From an uncultured Bacteroides sp. (lineage in GTDB: Bacteria; Bacteroidota; Bacteroidia; Bacteroidales; Bacteroidaceae): a stretch of DNA of 64,000 bases. The notes under the pieces were generated by a model, which had not been told where the DNA came from, searched no databases, and saw nothing but the letters and a program-made list of their open reading frames with translations. The position numbers and the translations under genes were made by a program. Below are positions 61,284 to 64,000 of the stretch, piece by piece; the first letter of the stretch is position 1; each line of letters starts with the position of its first letter. The stretch lies in contig NZ_OY781099.1 in NCBI RefSeq assembly GCF_963676325.1, positions 930,001-994,000 on the forward strand, read 5' to 3'.

Positions 61284-64000
61284 ATGAATAAGTTTATTCA
61301 ATTACTTGGTTCAGTGGTTGCAGTGTCCGCACTCTCAACTACTGCTGTTGCACAAAATAAGATTCATTATACAGGAACAGAACTTTCCAATCCTGCATAT
61401 CATGACGGTCAGCTTTCTCCGGTAGTAGGAGTACATAACATTCAGGTGATGCGTGCCAATCGTGAGCATCCGGATATTTCCAACGGCGATGGCTGGACAT
61501 ATAACCATCAGCCAATGATGGCTTACTGGCAAGGTAAGTTCTTTATGCACTATCTTTCCGATCCGAAAGATGAGCATGTGCCTTCTTCCAGAACTCTTTT
61601 GATGACTTCAAAGGACGGATATCACTGGACAAATCCGGTGGTTCTTTTTCCTCCATATCATGTTCCTGATGGATATACAAAACCTGACTATCCGGGTGTG
61701 GCAAAGAATCTGATTGCCATTATGCACCAACGTGTTGGCTTTTATGTTTCAAAGTCGGCCAAGCTTATTGCAATGGGCTTTTACGGCGTAGCATTGGATA
61801 ATAAAGATGATCCTAACGATGGTAACGGTATTGGCCGTGTGGTCAGAGAAATCAAAAAAGACGGTTCATTCGGACCAATATATTTTATACATTACAATCA
61901 TGCCTTTAACGAAACAAATACAGACTATCCATACTTTACAAAAAGTAAGGATAAAAAGTTTGTAACTGCTTGTCAGGAAATTCTTGATAACCCTCTTTAC
62001 CGTATGCAATGGGTAGAAGAGTCTGATCGTAAAGATCCAATTATCCCATTAAAGAAAGAATATAAAGCATTCTGCTATTATCATTTGTCAGATGGCAATA
62101 TTGCCTGTTTGTGGAAACACGCACTTACGTCAATCAGTAAGGATGGCGGAAATACCTGGCTCGAACCGGTTGAACGTGCAAAAGGTTTTGTGAACAGTAA
62201 CGCTAAGATCTGGGGACAAAGACTGACTGATGGTACTTATGCCACAGTATACAATCCTTCAGAATTCCGTTGGCCGCTTGCTATCTCTACAAGTATTGAT
62301 GGTTTGGAATATACAACTCTTAATCTTATTCAGGGTGAAATTACTCCAATGCGCTACGGCGGAAACTATAAATCTTACGGTCCGCAGTATGTTCGTGGTA
62401 TTCAGGAAGGTAACGGTATTCCTGCCGATGGCAATTTGTGGGTGGGATATAGCATGAACAAAGAGGATATATGGGTATCGCGTATTCAGGTTCCTATCAG
62501 ACAAAATGCATTGACTCAGGCCGACGATAACTTTGATAAATATAAATCAATCAATGAACTGAAAGAATGGAACATCTATTCTCCAATCTGGGCTCCTGTT
62601 TCTCTTGAAAATAAGAACGGAGCTAACTGGCTTACTTTAAAAGATAAAGATCCTTTTGATTTCGCTAAAGTTGAACGTAAGATTCCTGCTACTTCAGAAC
62701 TGGAAGTCTCGTTTAAAATGATGGCCGATCAGGTGGATAAAGGCACACTTCAGATAGAGTTCCTTGATGAAAATGGCATTGCCTGCTCTCGTCTTGATCT
62801 TACTTCTGATGGTTCTTTCCGTGCAAAAGGTGGTTCTCGTTTCTCAAATATGATGAAATACGAAGCTGGTAAGGTATATGATGTGAAAGCTATTTTATCT
62901 GTTGCCAACCGTAGCATTACTATTACTGTTGATGGCAAACGGGTAGGGGTGCGTATGTTCTTCGCTCCGGTACATTCTATAGAACGGGTTGTGTTCCGTA
63001 CAGGTGCTCCCCGTAATTTCCCTACTCCGGAAACCCCTGCCGACCAGGATTATGATTTGCCAAACGCTGGTGCTGAAGATCCAATGGCAACATACTATAT
63101 TAGGGATTTAAGAACAACAGCAGTTGATCCTAAAACTTCACTTGTTCTGAATTATGATAAGTTCAGTCATTACGTAGACTATTTCAACGGAATGGAAGAT
63201 GAGAACATTGCTCAGGCTGTTCCAAATGCTCAGGCTAGTGAATGGATGAAAGAAAATGTTCCATTGTTTGAATGTCCTCAGAAGAATTTCGAAGAGATGT
63301 ACTACTACCGTTGGTGGACTTTGCGTAAGCATTTGAAACAAACTCCTGTTGGTTATGCTTTTACAGAGTTTCTTATACCTCGTACTTATGCTGATCAATA
63401 TAATCTGATTGCTTCTGCTTTTGGTCATCACATCTATGAATCACGTTGGTTGCGCGATCAGAAGTATCTTGATCAGTATATTCACGTATGGTTCCGTGGA
63501 AACGGCGGTCAGCCAATGAAAAAGCTTGGTACATTCAGCTCATGGGCAGCAGATGCAATATTCAACCGTTATAAGGTGAATGGTAATAAAGAATATATGC
63601 TTAACATGCTTCCTGATCTGGAAAGCGAATACAAACGTAGGGAAAGTACCAACCGCTTGTCTTCCGGATTATTCTGGCAAGGTGATGTGCAGGATGGAAT
63701 GGAAGAATCTATCAGTGGCGGAAGAAAGAAAAAATATGCGCGTCCTACAATTAACAGCTATATGTATGGTAATGCCCATGCATTATCTCAAATGGCTTTG
63801 CTTGCAGGAAAGAAAGAAGAAGCCGCACTTTATGAGCACAAAGCTGATACTATCAAGAACTTGGTTCAAAATAGATTGTGGAATGTGAAACACGGATTCT
63901 TTGAAACATATCGTAAAGATTCATTAGCTAATGTACGTGAAGCTATTGGTTATTTGCCATGGTACTTTAATCTTCCGGATGCTAATAAATATGATTTGGC
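61284..64000 (+). CDS. Large multi-domain glycoside hydrolase (right end beyond the window)
   Basis: At least 905 residues; the frame is open to the right edge. Signal peptide about 1-24 (VAVSALSTTAVAQNK). Residues about 30-420 look like a six-bladed sialidase-like beta-propeller (LLMTSKDGYHWTNPVVLF, TSISKDGGNTWLEPVE). About 430-590 is a beta-sandwich (ELEVSFKMMADQVDKG). From about 660 an (alpha/alpha)6 domain of the MGH1/GH63-like type begins, with SSGLFWQGDVQDGMEESISG and HALSQMALLAGKKEEAALYE. GH family number is not assignable from this. It is 42 bp downstream of the GH43-like gene and is probably co-transcribed. Confidence 0.8.
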   Translation, partial: MNKFIQLLGSVVAVSALSTTAVAQNKIHYTGTELSNPAYHDGQLSPVVGVHNIQVMRANREHPDISNGDGWTYNHQPMMAYWQGKFFMHYLSDPKDEHVPSSRTLLMTSKDGYHWTNPVVLFPPYHVPDGYTKPDYPGVAKNLIAIMHQRVGFYVSKSAKLIAMGFYGVALDNKDDPNDGNGIGRVVREIKKDGSFGPIYFIHYNHAFNETNTDYPYFTKSKDKKFVTACQEILDNPLYRMQWVEESDRKDPIIPLKKEYKAFCYYHLSDGNIACLWKHALTSISKDGGNTWLEPVERAKGFVNSNAKIWGQRLTDGTYATVYNPSEFRWPLAISTSIDGLEYTTLNLIQGEITPMRYGGNYKSYGPQYVRGIQEGNGIPADGNLWVGYSMNKEDIWVSRIQVPIRQNALTQADDNFDKYKSINELKEWNIYSPIWAPVSLENKNGANWLTLKDKDPFDFAKVERKIPATSELEVSFKMMADQVDKGTLQIEFLDENGIACSRLDLTSDGSFRAKGGSRFSNMMKYEAGKVYDVKAILSVANRSITITVDGKRVGVRMFFAPVHSIERVVFRTGAPRNFPTPETPADQDYDLPNAGAEDPMATYYIRDLRTTAVDPKTSLVLNYDKFSHYVDYFNGMEDENIAQAVPNAQASEWMKENVPLFECPQKNFEEMYYYRWWTLRKHLKQTPVGYAFTEFLIPRTYADQYNLIASAFGHHIYESRWLRDQKYLDQYIHVWFRGNGGQPMKKLGTFSSWAADAIFNRYKVNGNKEYMLNMLPDLESEYKRRESTNRLSSGLFWQGDVQDGMEESISGGRKKKYARPTINSYMYGNAHALSQMALLAGKKEEAALYEHKADTIKNLVQNRLWNVKHGFFETYRKDSLANVREAIGYLPWYFNLPDANKYDL

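Overview
The window reads as a chromosome segment of a Bacteroides-like member of the Bacteroidales. It is AT-rich. It carries a SusC/SusD pair, several Bacteroidales-specific families (DUF4836, DUF4827, DUF3826, DUF2027-Smr, DUF5063), a type V (FimA/Mfa1-like) pilus locus, and promoters of the Bacteroides TAnnTTTG type. I see no rRNA, tRNA, insertion sequence, integrase or CRISPR array. All species-level statements are inference.

Layout. 1-9.9 kb is housekeeping: ftsK (minus strand, cut by the left edge), then a plus-strand run of a DUF5063 gene, a 3'-5' exonuclease, an RlmI-type methyltransferase, a short candidate sRNA, a DUF151 nuclease-like protein, rsmE, a DUF4836 lipoprotein and a two-gene ABC transporter. 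At 10.5-13.8 kb is a very large secreted pectate lyase with a type IX secretion-like C-terminal domain. At 14.6-19.0 kb is a type V pilus locus: a FimA/Mfa1-like pilin, a tip-like lipoprotein, an unrecognised 121-residue protein and, unusually, two convergent genes for 74-75-residue lipoproteins. One of these is a pilin with its body removed. At 19.4-26.5 kb are a secreted S37 peptidase, an oxidoreductase, a flavodoxin, an unrecognised CxxC protein, DUF2027-Smr, queA, a Nudix hydrolase and a GlsB/YeaQ-like membrane protein. At 26.9-41.5 kb is a long minus-strand stretch: glmM, DUF4827, nrnA-like, comEC-like, rpe, a small conserved-looking ORF, an ECF sigma factor, fmt, a ClC channel, a sugar-phosphate transferase, tsaC/sua5, a ROK regulator, a VOC protein and an MBL-fold hydrolase. 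At 41.6-50.9 kb are msrA, a PEGA-like lipoprotein, thioredoxin, rpsA, ribonuclease Z, an L,D-transpeptidase and an ECF sigma/membrane protein/periplasmic protein trio.

51.1 kb to the right edge is a polysaccharide utilisation locus: exported sugar isomerase-like protein, SusC, SusD, pectate lyase, DUF3826, GH43-like enzyme and a large multi-domain glycosidase cut by the right edge. Outer-membrane SusCD would import oligosaccharides that the pectate lyase releases from pectin, and the GH43-like and (alpha/alpha)6 enzymes would trim them. No dedicated regulator of this locus lies in the window.

The two most unusual signals are non-standard. First, several intergenic regions hold short arrays in which a different short core word (TGTACA, CCCGGG, CCAATAA, AACCTGTTAG) recurs every 21-23 bp, i.e. 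about two helical turns. Second, the pilus locus contains miniature pilin-like lipoproteins that keep the lipobox, and in one case the arginine processing site, joined directly to a C-terminal donor-strand-like tail.
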